Shown here piece by piece: positions 34,812-43,208 of a DNA stretch of 64,000 nucleotides (the first letter of the stretch is position 1; each line of letters starts with the position of its first letter). The translations under genes were made by a program, and so were the position numbers. The stretch comes from CALDTK01 sp041744755 (GTDB lineage Bacteria > Bacteroidota > Bacteroidia > Chitinophagales > Saprospiraceae): positions 62,001-126,000 of the forward strand of contig JBGTKC010000075.1 in assembly GCA_041744755.1 (NCBI GenBank). The letters run 5' to 3'. Below the pieces are notes generated by a model. The model was not told the DNA's origin. It searched no databases and saw only the letters and a list, made by a program, of their open reading frames with translations.

Positions 34812-35867
34812 ATGCACTCGCACGATACCTTGGTGGACGACCCCACGATACTCGCGGTGGAAAGCTCGTGCGACGACACCGGGGCAGCGGTCTGGCGGTC
34901 GGGGAAGTTAGTAAGTAATGTGGTTACGGCTCAGCTCGAGCACGTCGACACCGGCGGGATCGTACCCGAGGTCGCGAGCCGCGCACACCAACATACCATC
35001 GTTCCGGTAGTCCGGCGCGCGATGACGTTGGCCGGGATCGCCCCGAGCTACCTCGACGCCGTGGCCGTGACGCGGGGCCCGGGACTGATGGGGAGTCTCG
35101 TCGTGGGGGTGGCTTTCGCCAAAACCTATGCCGCGGCCCTCGGCGTGCCCCTCATTGAAGTCAACCACATGGAGGCGCACGTCCTGGCGCACTTCGCAAC
35201 CGACGACCCGCCCGAATTCCCATTCCTCTGCCTCACCGTGAGCGGGGGCCACACGCAGCTCCTCATCGTGCGCGGGCCGTTCGACTACGAGGAGATCGGC
35301 CGCACCCTCGACGATGCCGCCGGGGAGGCCTTCGACAAGACCGGCAAACTTCTCGGACTCCCCTACCCCGCCGGACCGCACATAGACCGGCTCGCCCAGC
35401 AAGGGGAGCCCAGATTCGCCTTCGCAAAACCGAGTCTACCCGGACTCAACTTCAGCTACAGCGGCCTAAAGACCAGCATCCTATACTTCCTCCGCGAACG
35501 CCTCGCCCGAGACCCCTCGTTCGTCACCGATAACCTCCCCGACCTCTGTGCCTCGGTCCAGCAGGCGATCGTCGACTCCCTGATCGCGAAGGCGCGGGAA
35601 GCGCTGCGACAAACGGGTTTGACCCGTTTTGCCCTGGCGGGTGGCGTGAGTGCGAACAGCGGGCTGCGCCGGGCGGCCGCGGCTCTGTGCGCCGAACGCG
35701 AAGTCACGTTACACCTAACGCCCGTCTCTCTCGCCACCGACAACGCCGGCATGATTGCCGCTGCCGCACACTTCGCGTACCGAGAAGGACGATTCGCCGC
35801 CGACGATCTCAAACCAGAAGCCCGGCTGGTGATCGGTCGGGCCTCAGGAGCGGCGGGAACGTATTAA
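34812..35867 (+). CDS. tsaD: tRNA threonylcarbamoyl transferase TsaD
   Basis: A 351-residue ASKHA-fold enzyme that, with TsaB and TsaE, puts the threonylcarbamoyl group on A37 of ANN-decoding tRNAs. Metal ligands are in NHMEAH (HxxxH). ILAVESSCDDTGAAV is the N-terminal signature, LTVSGGHTQLL and DDAAGEAFDKTGKLLGLPYPAGP follow, and ALAGGVSANSGLR and TDNAGMIAAAA close the site. It is divergent from the membrane protein gene. An exact hairpin repeat encodes AFAKT without an indel in a conserved region. Confidence 0.97.
   Translation: MHSHDTLVDDPTILAVESSCDDTGAAVWRSGKLVSNVVTAQLEHVDTGGIVPEVASRAHQHTIVPVVRRAMTLAGIAPSYLDAVAVTRGPGLMGSLVVGVAFAKTYAAALGVPLIEVNHMEAHVLAHFATDDPPEFPFLCLTVSGGHTQLLIVRGPFDYEEIGRTLDDAAGEAFDKTGKLLGLPYPAGPHIDRLAQQGEPRFAFAKPSLPGLNFSYSGLKTSILYFLRERLARDPSFVTDNLPDLCASVQQAIVDSLIAKAREALRQTGLTRFALAGGVSANSGLRRAAAALCAEREVTLHLTPVSLATDNAGMIAAAAHFAYREGRFAADDLKPEARLVIGRASGAAGTY
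35111..35125 (-). repeat. T4-hairpin repeat, exact
   Basis: Antisense in tsaD; encodes AFAKT. Confidence 0.9.
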
Positions 35868-35917
35868 AGTTCAGAGTTCACAGTTCGACTTCCAAAATTC
35901 AAATCGTGGATCGTGAC

Positions 35918-36613
35918 CTAAATATCTGCCAGCAGACGCTGCTTCGTGCGCTCGAAGTCGTCGTCGCTGATGAGCCCCTTCGCCCGCAAAGCTGTAAGCT
36001 CCTGGAGTCGCGCACCGAGGGAGCCAGCACCCTCCACCGACGCGCTCGCCTCCGCAGGGGTCTCCGCGATCTGGTCGCCGTCCGGGTCTTCGGCCGCGGC
36101 ACCTTTGTGTCGACGCACCATCGCGTCAAAGTTAAAGGCCGAGCCCCCGGCTTCAGCGCTCTCCTTACTCCACGCCTTGACCGTCTCCTTGCCTTTCTCG
36201 AACTGCTCGCGGTAGATTCGTTTCAGGCGATCGGTGTCGAGGTCGAGAAAGGTGCCGCCGGTACTGAGGTGAGTCTTGAAGGCTTGACCCAGGGCAAAGC
36301 TGCTCGCGCCGGCCAGTACACCTCCGGTCACGCTCCCGATCAGAGTCCCCGCAATCGGTACGAGCTTCACGAGACTGGCCGCCCCGGCACGCGCGAGGGC
36401 GGCCGTCGTGATCGAGGTCACGAGCGCTTTCCCGCGCTTGGTGGAAAAGTCTACGCCGTAGACTTCGCAGAGGTTGCGCACCAGATCGAGTTGCACGGCA
36501 CTCACCGCGGCAATGTCGGCGAGGGCCACGGGGATAGCCCCGGAAGCCATCGAGAACAAGACGTGATTTCGGATCACCGCGTCGGCGTGGCGGTCGAGAT
36601 CGGGGTTGGACAT
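35918..36613 (-). CDS. DUF697-like membrane protein with SHOCT-type tail
   Basis: A 231-residue protein. Residues 1-115 are alanine-rich helices with a possible membrane hairpin (LVKLVPIAGTLIGSVTGGV), resembling DUF697/EcsC-like domains seen with GTPases. The C-terminal 30 residues, LQELTALRAKGLISDDDFERTKQRLL, fit the SHOCT domain, a short helical module. The middle is low-complexity and charged. No GTPase gene is adjacent. Function unknown. Confidence 0.68.
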   Translation of the reverse strand: MSNPDLDRHADAVIRNHVLFSMASGAIPVALADIAAVSAVQLDLVRNLCEVYGVDFSTKRGKALVTSITTAALARAGAASLVKLVPIAGTLIGSVTGGVLAGASSFALGQAFKTHLSTGGTFLDLDTDRLKRIYREQFEKGKETVKAWSKESAEAGGSAFNFDAMVRRHKGAAAEDPDGDQIAETPAEASASVEGAGSLGARLQELTALRAKGLISDDDFERTKQRLLADI

Positions 36614-36641
36614 GACGATAATCTTTTTGATTGGCCTAAGG

Positions 36642-37685
36642 TCAATCTCCTAACGCGAGATCGGCCGCGAGGATCGACCAAAGTGCGTCTACCACCGATG
36701 GACCCACCAGGGCGCCCTTGGTCCCAAATCCGTTGCAGAGGTAGAGCCCCGCAAATTTGGGATGTCGCACCGCCAGCGTCTGCCGGTCGCGCATCGTCGG
36801 TCGGATGGCGCTGAGGGATTCGACAGCGTTGTGGCGAGGTCCCAAATCCAACGCGGTCACTTCAGCGCGGAGGCGCGCCTGCGTTTCGGGGCTCGGCGAA
36901 TCAACCTCGAAGTGATCACTGCTCGTGCCGCCATACCAAATGCCCTCACCTGCGCTAATAGGCGACACGAACAGACCACCCACTTTTACAGCTACCTGCG
37001 TGGGCCACGAGCCAGTTTGCACTCGGATGGCCTCGCCTTTGGACAGCCTCCACGGCAAGTCGGACCAATATCGCGAGGTGGCTGCTCCGGCGCCGCGGCA
37101 GTCGACGACGATGTCGTGAGAATCGCCGAGCACGCGCCACGATCCGTCGGTTTGCCGGAGGACGCCTGTGTCGCCGATATCCGTTTCGCAGAGGGCCTGT
37201 TCGCTTTTCAGCAAAACCCGGTATGCGCCGATGAGTCCGGCCATATCTAAGCGCTGGGCCCCGCGCGTCGGCCCGAGCCAAGTAGCCGGCAGTTTTGGCG
37301 AAAGCCCCAAACCCTCATGGACGGCCACCGGTGCATCTAGGTACGCACCGTAAGCCTCCTCCGAACGCCGCATGTCCCACTGGTTGCGGTCTCTGACCAC
37401 GGACAGGTCGCGGTAGATGAGCAAGTCGTGCAAGAAGGGCTGCCCGAGACACTGCTGCGCGAATCGGTACGATCCGAAGGCCGCGCGATACTCTTCGTAC
37501 CCACCTACGAGCACGAAGCGCCGTCCAGTAACTGGATTGATGATGCCGGCCGCGGCGTGACTACTCGCGCGCTCGTGACCGCGGTCATACACGCGGTGCA
37601 CTAGGCCGTTTTGGCGTAAGCGTAAACTCACGAGCGTACCCGCCAAACCCTGACCCAATATAGCAATCTGCGGAGGGGCACTCAT
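36642..37685 (-). CDS. FAD-dependent DAO-family oxidoreductase
   Basis: A 347-residue protein with an FAD-binding Rossmann motif ILGQGLAGTLVSLRLRQNG at residues 9-27 and an acidic-type end of strand two (VYDRGHERASSHAAAGIINPVTGRR). The C-terminal GLYLCNGFGTKGALVGPSVVDALW block is as in D-amino-acid/glycine oxidase-like enzymes, including the MnmC C-terminal type. The substrate cannot be read. It overlaps the MmcQ gene by 4 bases. Three hairpin repeats lie within it. Confidence 0.85.
   Translation of the reverse strand: MSAPPQIAILGQGLAGTLVSLRLRQNGLVHRVYDRGHERASSHAAAGIINPVTGRRFVLVGGYEEYRAAFGSYRFAQQCLGQPFLHDLLIYRDLSVVRDRNQWDMRRSEEAYGAYLDAPVAVHEGLGLSPKLPATWLGPTRGAQRLDMAGLIGAYRVLLKSEQALCETDIGDTGVLRQTDGSWRVLGDSHDIVVDCRGAGAATSRYWSDLPWRLSKGEAIRVQTGSWPTQVAVKVGGLFVSPISAGEGIWYGGTSSDHFEVDSPSPETQARLRAEVTALDLGPRHNAVESLSAIRPTMRDRQTLAVRHPKFAGLYLCNGFGTKGALVGPSVVDALWSILAADLALGD
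37203..37217 (-). repeat. T4-hairpin repeat, GCT/AGC stem
   Basis: GTTTTGCTGAAAAGC in the DAO gene, sense; encodes VLLKS. Confidence 0.7.
37292..37306 (+). repeat. T4-hairpin repeat, exact
   Basis: Antisense in the DAO gene; encodes LSPKL. Confidence 0.9.
37608..37621 (+). repeat. T4-hairpin repeat, GTAA loop
   Basis: GTTTTGGCGTAAGC, antisense in the FAD-motif codons of the DAO gene; encodes LRQNG. Confidence 0.65.
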
Positions 37686-38044
37686 TTAGTCAGTTCTGAG
37701 AGCGCTGCCCTAATGCCTTTCGGCAAACCCGCACACACGAGGGCATAGCTCTCGCGGATCCACTGCTCGAGTTGCGCATCGGTAAGCGCTTCACGCTCCC
37801 AGTAGATCGAGTTCCAGTGCTGCTTGCTCATGTGGTAGCCGGGCTCGACGCCCGAGAAAGTTTCGCGCAGGAGTACCGCTTGCTCGGGCTCGCATTTTAC
37901 ATTTAAGCGCGGCATTTCCAAGGAAAGGAGGGCAAACATCTTTCCACCTACTTTGTAGACGGCGTTGTCGGGTCCGAAAGGACTTCCGACGGTGGCGCCC
38001 GGGAGCCCCAAGCAGGCGCGATCGATCGATTCGTGGTTGGGCAT
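37682..38044 (-). CDS. MmcQ/YjbR-family protein
   Basis: A 120-residue protein of the MmcQ/YjbR (CyaY-like fold) family. It has LPGATVGSPFGPDNAVYKVGGKMFAL, LNVKCEPEQA and GYHMSKQHWNSI, all typical. Family members are small, probably DNA-binding proteins of unknown role. It is the first gene of a two-gene unit with the DAO oxidoreductase. Confidence 0.9.
   Translation of the reverse strand: MPNHESIDRACLGLPGATVGSPFGPDNAVYKVGGKMFALLSLEMPRLNVKCEPEQAVLLRETFSGVEPGYHMSKQHWNSIYWEREALTDAQLEQWIRESYALVCAGLPKGIRAALSELTK
37715..37728 (-). repeat. T4-hairpin repeat, T3, GCC/GGC stem
   Basis: GTTTGCCGAAAGGC in the MmcQ gene, sense; encodes LPKG. Confidence 0.65.
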
Positions 38045-38124
38045 AAGTATGTAATACCTACTTTCGGGTGAATGGTCGTGGCGGTCCGAAGTTCGCCCGA
38101 TTCTTAGGGCTAAACGGTACGCGG

Positions 38125-39543
38125 ATGGCTTTGAGAAATGGAAAAATTGGCGAGCCTAGTGTGGTGACGCGGACGAGTTTTAGCCTGCGCAACTTGATCG
38201 TCGAGCGGCTCGTGCCGACCGATGTGGTCGGTGGGGAGTTCGGTCGCGACAAGGCCAAGCTGTTGGTCTATATACACCTCCTGGCGCTCGCGGGTGGTTT
38301 GCTCCTCCTCCTGATCGACATCGGGTCGCACCGCCATATGGTGGTCACCAGCCTCGCGTTCATCCTCTGCGTCGGAGTGATGATCTACGTCCTGCGACGC
38401 TACGGCAACGTTTTGCTGAGCGGCAATCTGCTCGTCGCCCTGATCGTCGTGATCGAGCTGCGCGGTTTACTCGACAGTGGTGGCTTATACTCCGATAATC
38501 TGCTGTGGCTACTGCTCGCGCCCGTAATCGCGTTCCTCTTCACGTCCCGGCTCTGGGGCGCCGTGTGGAGCGCGATGCTCTTCGCCATCCTGGCAGCCCT
38601 CTTCGCCTTAGAGATTGACGCTGTAGAAAGCTACCGCTACGCGAGCCTCGAGTTCGGAGCCCGCCACCATTTCGTGAGCTACGTCGGGCTCTTCAGTGGC
38701 GTGCTCGGGGTGCTCCTGATCTTCGTGCGCAACAACGACGAGACGCTCTTGAAGCTACTGCGCACCACCTCAGAGCTCCGCGCGCAACAGGCACAGACCG
38801 CGGCGCAAAACGCGAAACTCCTAAGACAAGAAGCCGAACTACTCCATAGTAATCGCGACCTAGAGCTCTTTGCCTACGTGGCGAGTCACGACCTCAAGGA
38901 ACCCCTCCGCATGGTGAACGCCTACTCTCAGCTTATCGAGCGGCGCGCGGCGCAGCACCTCCCCGCTCGCGAACGCGAGTACCTCGCCTTCGTGCGCGAG
39001 GGAGCCGACCGGATGCAGACGATGCTCGACGACCTACTCAATTTCTCGAAGCTCGGCCGCGAACGCGCCGTCGATGAGTCTGTCGACCTCGACCGCACGC
39101 TAACGCTCGTAAGGCACAACCTCTCCAGTCGCATTCGGGAAAGCGGCGGGTCGCTAACCGTGGCGGCCATGCCGACGTTGATCGGCAAACCCACCCACTT
39201 CTTACAATTATTCCAGAACTTGATTGCGAACGCGTTCAAGTTCGGGCGCGACGATGTCGAGCCGGCGGTATCGGTGACTTGCTCGATATCGGGAGGCGGC
39301 CGCGTTGAGATTGCGGTGATAGACAACGGCATCGGCATGCGCGCGGACGACATCCCTCAGATTTTCGGGGTGTTTCAGCGCCTTAACGCCCGAGACGAAT
39401 ACGAGGGTTCCGGTATCGGGCTGGCGACCGTGAAACGGATCCTCGACGAGATCGGCGCGACCATCGAGGTGGAAAGCAAAGTGGGTGTCGGGTCGAGGTT
39501 CGTAATGACTTTTCCAGCCGAAAGAATCGTCTTAGGAGACTAG
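38125..39543 (+). CDS. membrane sensor histidine kinase
   Basis: A 472-residue kinase. Five or six hydrophobic segments fill residues 45-215, followed by a coiled coil (about 220-250), a phytochrome-type HisKA domain with phospho-acceptor His255 in YVASHDLKEPLRMV, and HATPase motifs NLIANAFKFG, DNGIGM and GSGIGLATVKRI. No response regulator gene is adjacent, so it is an orphan. The ATG at 38125 is preferred to the GTG at 38068 because a -7-like box (TACTTTCG, 38059-38066) touches the GTG. Confidence 0.87.
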   Translation: MALRNGKIGEPSVVTRTSFSLRNLIVERLVPTDVVGGEFGRDKAKLLVYIHLLALAGGLLLLLIDIGSHRHMVVTSLAFILCVGVMIYVLRRYGNVLLSGNLLVALIVVIELRGLLDSGGLYSDNLLWLLLAPVIAFLFTSRLWGAVWSAMLFAILAALFALEIDAVESYRYASLEFGARHHFVSYVGLFSGVLGVLLIFVRNNDETLLKLLRTTSELRAQQAQTAAQNAKLLRQEAELLHSNRDLELFAYVASHDLKEPLRMVNAYSQLIERRAAQHLPAREREYLAFVREGADRMQTMLDDLLNFSKLGRERAVDESVDLDRTLTLVRHNLSSRIRESGGSLTVAAMPTLIGKPTHFLQLFQNLIANAFKFGRDDVEPAVSVTCSISGGGRVEIAVIDNGIGMRADDIPQIFGVFQRLNARDEYEGSGIGLATVKRILDEIGATIEVESKVGVGSRFVMTFPAERIVLGD

Positions 39544-39680
39544 TCCACGGTGTCGAGCCCTTGCACCAAAACGCCGCCGATTCCTTGAAACGGCAAAGCC
39601 CCGACAGACCACCGGTAGACAGTCCCCTAGGGCCTTGCCCACAATCAGCACGCGGTGGCCTTTGCCGACAACGCTAGAGC

Positions 39681-41105
39681 TTAAGGGAAGATCCCGAGGG
39701 CCATGTAGTCGCTCGCGATCTTGTTGATCGCTAGCACAAATGCCGCCGTGCGTAAATCTGGGATGTCCGGGTGCTGGGCGTAGACCTGGCGGATCTGCTG
39801 GTACGCCGTCACCATCGTTTCTTCTAGACCCGACCGGACGAGGTCAATCTCGTCGGCGCCGCGGGCCACCATCATACGGTCGCGCGCGTTGATCTCTTTG
39901 CCGGTAGATTTCTCGACGAGGTCGATCATCGAGAGGTAAGTGTTCTGGTTGAAGCGCTTCTCCATGCGGCCGAACCGCATGTGGCTCAGGTTCTTGAGCC
40001 ACTCGAAGTAGCTCACCGTCACGCCGCCCGCATTAAGGAACATGTCGGGGATAATGATGATGTCGCGTTGCTTGAGGATGCGTTGCGCGCCACTCGTCAC
40101 CGGCCCGTTGGCGGCCTCGGCGATGATTTTAGCCTTGATGCGCTCGGCGTTCTGGGCGTGAATCACGTTTTCGAGCGCGGCCGGAATCAGGATGTCTACC
40201 TCGAGCTCAAGGAGCTCCTCGCGGTGCTCCTTGCCGAAGCTCTGCGCGCCGGGAAAGTCGATGATGGTGCCGTGCTCCTGGCGGTACGCCAGCACCTCGT
40301 GGATATCGAAGCCCCCGGGATTGTAGATGTAGCCCTCGACCTCGCCGACGGCCACGATGACGGCACCGCCCTCGTCCTGCGAGATCTTACCAGAGTAGCT
40401 ACCGACGTTGCCGAGGCCCTGAATGGCGACGGTCTTGCCCTTGATACCGACTGTGAGACCAACTTTGGCCATGTCCTCTTCGAAGTTACAGCACTCGCGA
40501 ATGCCGTAGAACACCCCGCGTCCCGTGGCCTCGGTGCGGCCCTTGATACCGGATTGCGACTCGGGCTTGCCGGTCACGCAGCCCGCTGCGTCGATATCAT
40601 TGCCGGCGAACGTGCGGTAGGTATCGTAGATCCACGCCATTTCGCGGGCGCCGGTGCCGTAGTCGGGCGCGGGCACGTCGACGCTCGGGCCGATGCAGTT
40701 GCGCTTGATAAGTTCCATGGTGTAGCGCCGCGTGATCTTCTCGAGATCTTCGGGCTTATACTCCCAGGGGTTGATCTTGACCCCGCCTTTGGCGCCGCCG
40801 AAGGGTACGTCGACGATGGCGCACTTGTAGCTCATCAGCGCTGCGAGGGCCATGACCTCGTCTTGATTGACGTGGTTGGAGTAGCGGATCCCGCCCTTGG
40901 TCGGTAGGCGGTGGTGCGAGTGCTGGACGCGGTAGGCCTCGATGACTTTGTATTCGTCCCCGATGCGCACCGGGTAGTTCATCCGGTAGACGGAGTTGCA
41001 GCACTTGATTTGGTCAAGGAGCCCTGTAGGCAGCCCTGTAAAGGGCGAGGCGGCATCGAAGTAGTCGGTGACGCTCTGAAAAAAGCTTATGGTCAATTCA
41101 CTCAT
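39681..41105 (-). CDS. Glu/Leu/Phe/Val dehydrogenase (glutamate dehydrogenase type)
   Basis: A 474-residue enzyme that reversibly deaminates glutamate or a related amino acid with NAD(P). LPTKGGIRYSNHV and VDVPFGGAKGGVKINP hold the substrate and catalytic lysines, VPAPDYGTGAREMAW the catalytic Asp, and AIQGLGNVGSYSG the nucleotide-binding loop. Bacteroidota homologues of this length are usually called glutamate dehydrogenase. It starts inside the ccmD stop region (8-base overlap), so it is co-translated with the cytochrome c maturation genes. Confidence 0.93.
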   Translation of the reverse strand: MSELTISFFQSVTDYFDAASPFTGLPTGLLDQIKCCNSVYRMNYPVRIGDEYKVIEAYRVQHSHHRLPTKGGIRYSNHVNQDEVMALAALMSYKCAIVDVPFGGAKGGVKINPWEYKPEDLEKITRRYTMELIKRNCIGPSVDVPAPDYGTGAREMAWIYDTYRTFAGNDIDAAGCVTGKPESQSGIKGRTEATGRGVFYGIRECCNFEEDMAKVGLTVGIKGKTVAIQGLGNVGSYSGKISQDEGGAVIVAVGEVEGYIYNPGGFDIHEVLAYRQEHGTIIDFPGAQSFGKEHREELLELEVDILIPAALENVIHAQNAERIKAKIIAEAANGPVTSGAQRILKQRDIIIIPDMFLNAGGVTVSYFEWLKNLSHMRFGRMEKRFNQNTYLSMIDLVEKSTGKEINARDRMMVARGADEIDLVRSGLEETMVTAYQQIRQVYAQHPDIPDLRTAAFVLAINKIASDYMALGIFP

Positions 41106-41277
41106 CTTGGTTCACTTGGTTTTCGAGCTTTGAGATCCGGCGCTCGACGAGGTAGAGGCTTACGAAAAAGCCGATCAGCACGATCGCGATGACGGCCACG
41201 ACGACGTAGATCTTCCCGATGCTCCGGAAGAAGTCGGGTGGCGCCTGTAGCAACAGGAGCGATAGATCCGTGGACAT
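41098..41277 (-). CDS. ccmD: CcmD-like small membrane protein
   Basis: A 59-residue protein with one membrane helix (YVVVAVIAIVLIGFFVSLYL) and a charged C-terminal helix (VERRISKLENQV), as in Bacteroidota CcmD. CcmD releases holo-CcmE from the CcmABC heme exporter. The start at 41277 is chosen for a normal CcmD length; the longer reading to 41346 adds a basic stretch. It follows ccmC and ccmB. Confidence 0.82.
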   Translation of the reverse strand: MSTDLSLLLLQAPPDFFRSIGKIYVVVAVIAIVLIGFFVSLYLVERRISKLENQVNQDE

Positions 41278-41284
41278 GGGCTTG

Positions 41285-41299
41285 GTTTTCGCGACAGCG
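41285..41299 (+). repeat. T4-hairpin repeat, CGC/GCG stem, GACA loop
   Basis: GTTTTCGCGACAGCG in the ccmC-ccmD gap. Confidence 0.65.
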
Positions 41300-41354
41300 G
41301 CACCCTCGCGGACGCCATTTTTAGGTTTGGTAGTTGGGCTGCCCAAATGTGGCC

Positions 41355-42434
41355 CTAAAGATCGGAAGCCGCAATGACCCGTGGATTATTCGCCAGGGCC
41401 TGCGTGCGCCACCACAGCTGCGCGAGCCAGAGCCCCACGAGCGTGAACCCGATGATCCCGGGGTAGAACACCATCCGCATCGTGGAGTCGAGGTCTTCGC
41501 CGCCGAAGCCCGGATTTCCGCCCGCCCCCGGGTGTAGACTCTCCCGCATGCGGGGGATGATGTATAACAGCGGGATCAGCATCGCAAAGGCGAAGAGATT
41601 GTAAGCGGCCCCGACGCGCCTTGCCTGCTGGTCGGAGGCCATACTGGCGCGCAAGACGAAGTAGGCGAGGTAGATGAGTAGTGCGATGGCGGTCATGTTC
41701 TGCTTGATGTCCCCGCTCCAGGGCTTGCCCCAGGTGTAGTTGGCCCAGACCATCCCGGTAACGAGTCCGAGGATGCCGAACAGTAAGCCGGTGCGCGTGA
41801 GGGCCTCACTGCGGTAGTCGTGGCGCAGGTCGCCGCTGCGCAGGTATCTCCCGGCATACACCGCCGCGGCTAGCATCAACAGCATGAGCGAAAACCACAG
41901 CGAGACATGGAAGTACTGGTTGCGGATCGACTCTCCGAGCAGGGCGCGGTACGGGAAGGTCATGCCGGTGGCGGCGGTGAAGTCGTCGAAGCGCGTGGTC
42001 CAGGCGGCGTCATCTCCAGAGTCGGCTCTCCCGTTGGCAAGGGCCACCACCGAAGGCATGACGAAGGTCCCGTCGGCGGCGTTGTCGACGATGACGCTCG
42101 CGTAATAGTCCTTGGCGTCGTCGGGGAGGCCTTCCGGCAAAACGAACGTCGCCCTCAAGGTTTGCGGTCCGTCCACCACGACGGCCGCGGCGGCAAGGCC
42201 GTAGGCAGACCCACCGACCAAGGTATCGGCATTGAGCTTAAGCCAAACGCGCGGACCTCGAGCGGGGTCGAAGTGGGTGTTGTAGCCCGTCACGGCCAGC
42301 TCCACCGGCTGTCCCAGCTCCACCGTTTGCGGGCTCACTGCCTGGATGCCCGACTTGAGCGGAATGAGCATCCCGGCGAAGAGGACATAGAACATCAGCA
42401 CGACAGCCAGCACTTTCCACCACGCACCCTTCAT
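41355..42434 (-). CDS. ccmC: CcmC/CcsA-type heme-handling protein with inserted domain
   Basis: A 359-residue membrane protein. After the first helix (WWKVLAVVLMFYVLFAGML) comes a soluble stretch of about 115 residues (30-145) that looks like an Ig-type beta domain (VSPQTVELGQPVELAVTGYN). The remaining helices carry the CcmC core: NQYFHVSLWF with a heme-ligand histidine, and the tryptophan-rich WANYTWGKPWSGDIKQN. Ordinary CcmC is about 220-240 residues, so the insertion is notable. It lies between ccmB and ccmD. Confidence 0.87.
   Translation of the reverse strand: MKGAWWKVLAVVLMFYVLFAGMLIPLKSGIQAVSPQTVELGQPVELAVTGYNTHFDPARGPRVWLKLNADTLVGGSAYGLAAAAVVVDGPQTLRATFVLPEGLPDDAKDYYASVIVDNAADGTFVMPSVVALANGRADSGDDAAWTTRFDDFTAATGMTFPYRALLGESIRNQYFHVSLWFSLMLLMLAAAVYAGRYLRSGDLRHDYRSEALTRTGLLFGILGLVTGMVWANYTWGKPWSGDIKQNMTAIALLIYLAYFVLRASMASDQQARRVGAAYNLFAFAMLIPLLYIIPRMRESLHPGAGGNPGFGGEDLDSTMRMVFYPGIIGFTLVGLWLAQLWWRTQALANNPRVIAASDL
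42129..42143 (-). repeat. T4-hairpin repeat, GCC/GGC stem, GGAA loop
   Basis: GTTTTGCCGGAAGGC in ccmC, sense; encodes VLPEG; identical to the copy in sufE. Confidence 0.75.
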
Positions 42435-42470
42435 CGCGTAAAGGTCGCCCCGCGGCTCTACATCTCGCCG

Positions 42471-43127
42471 TCAGGCTTCCTTCCAGACCGTGGGCACGAG
42501 TAGGATCGACAACCCGATGACCAGGAGATCGACGCCGCCGAGCAGGAGGACATCCTTGGTCGTACTGGTCTGCTGGATCAACCGGGCTGCGACGGCTCCG
42601 AGCTTGACGAGCGTGAGCAAGAGCGGGATAAGGAGCGGGAACGCGAGCACCGACGTGAGAGCCGCCCCGCCCCGCGCCCGCGCCGTTAGCACCGCCACGA
42701 AACTCAGCACCAGCGCCAGACCTACGCCCCCGAGCGCGATCGCGAGGGTGAAAAGTCCGTAGTCGCGGATCGGGTTGCCGAACAGCAGCGCGAGCGCCGC
42801 CCAATTAAGGGCGCCCACGCCGAGCAGCAGCACGGTGGCGAAGGTCGCTTTGGCGGCGAAGACCTCGAGCGGACTTGCCAACTGAGCGTAGTAGTTATAG
42901 CGGTAGGTGAGCTCGCGGCTGAAGAGACGCGTGGAGGCGTTAGTGGCGCTGAAGAGCAGTACGAGCCAAAACAGCGCATTCCACAGCCGGGGCTCAAGCG
43001 TCCCGAAGGCGAGCGAGAACAGGTACACGGTGCCGATCACAAACAATCCTACGCTCGCGAGCGACGCCCCCTGCCGGAGCTCGAGTCGCCACTCGAGTCG
43101 CACGAGGGTCAGGTAGCGCTGCAGCAT
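42471..43127 (-). CDS. ccmB: heme exporter subunit CcmB
   Basis: A 218-residue integral membrane protein with six hydrophobic helices, the permease part of the CcmAB transporter in cytochrome c maturation. The N terminus LVRLEWRLELRQGASLASVGLFV and FSRELTYRYNYYAQLASPLEVFAAK are family-like. The ATPase gene ccmA is not in this cluster. The start at 43127 follows a -7 box by five bases. Confidence 0.9.
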   Translation of the reverse strand: MLQRYLTLVRLEWRLELRQGASLASVGLFVIGTVYLFSLAFGTLEPRLWNALFWLVLLFSATNASTRLFSRELTYRYNYYAQLASPLEVFAAKATFATVLLLGVGALNWAALALLFGNPIRDYGLFTLAIALGGVGLALVLSFVAVLTARARGGAALTSVLAFPLLIPLLLTLVKLGAVAARLIQQTSTTKDVLLLGGVDLLVIGLSILLVPTVWKEA

Positions 43128-43132
43128 GGCGG

Positions 43133-43139
43133 CAAGGTA
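43133..43139 (-). promoter_or_regulatory. -7 box of the ccmBCD-dehydrogenase unit
   Basis: TACCTTG on the minus strand, five bases before the ccmB ATG, in the same form as at aroC, folP and tamB. Confidence 0.45.
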
Positions 43140-43208
43140 GCCGCCCGTGAGACGCGTCTGGCACGATACCTCGAATGCCACACGTTCCTACCTTCCCCCG
43201 CCGCATCG

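Noticed and set aside
38068..38124. GTG start for the membrane histidine kinase
   Set aside because: It would lie directly after a -7-like box, leaving no room for transcription to begin before it.
39981..40907. 308-codon open frame antisense to the glutamate dehydrogenase gene
   Set aside because: It mirrors the codon pattern of the real gene and shows no recognisable domain.
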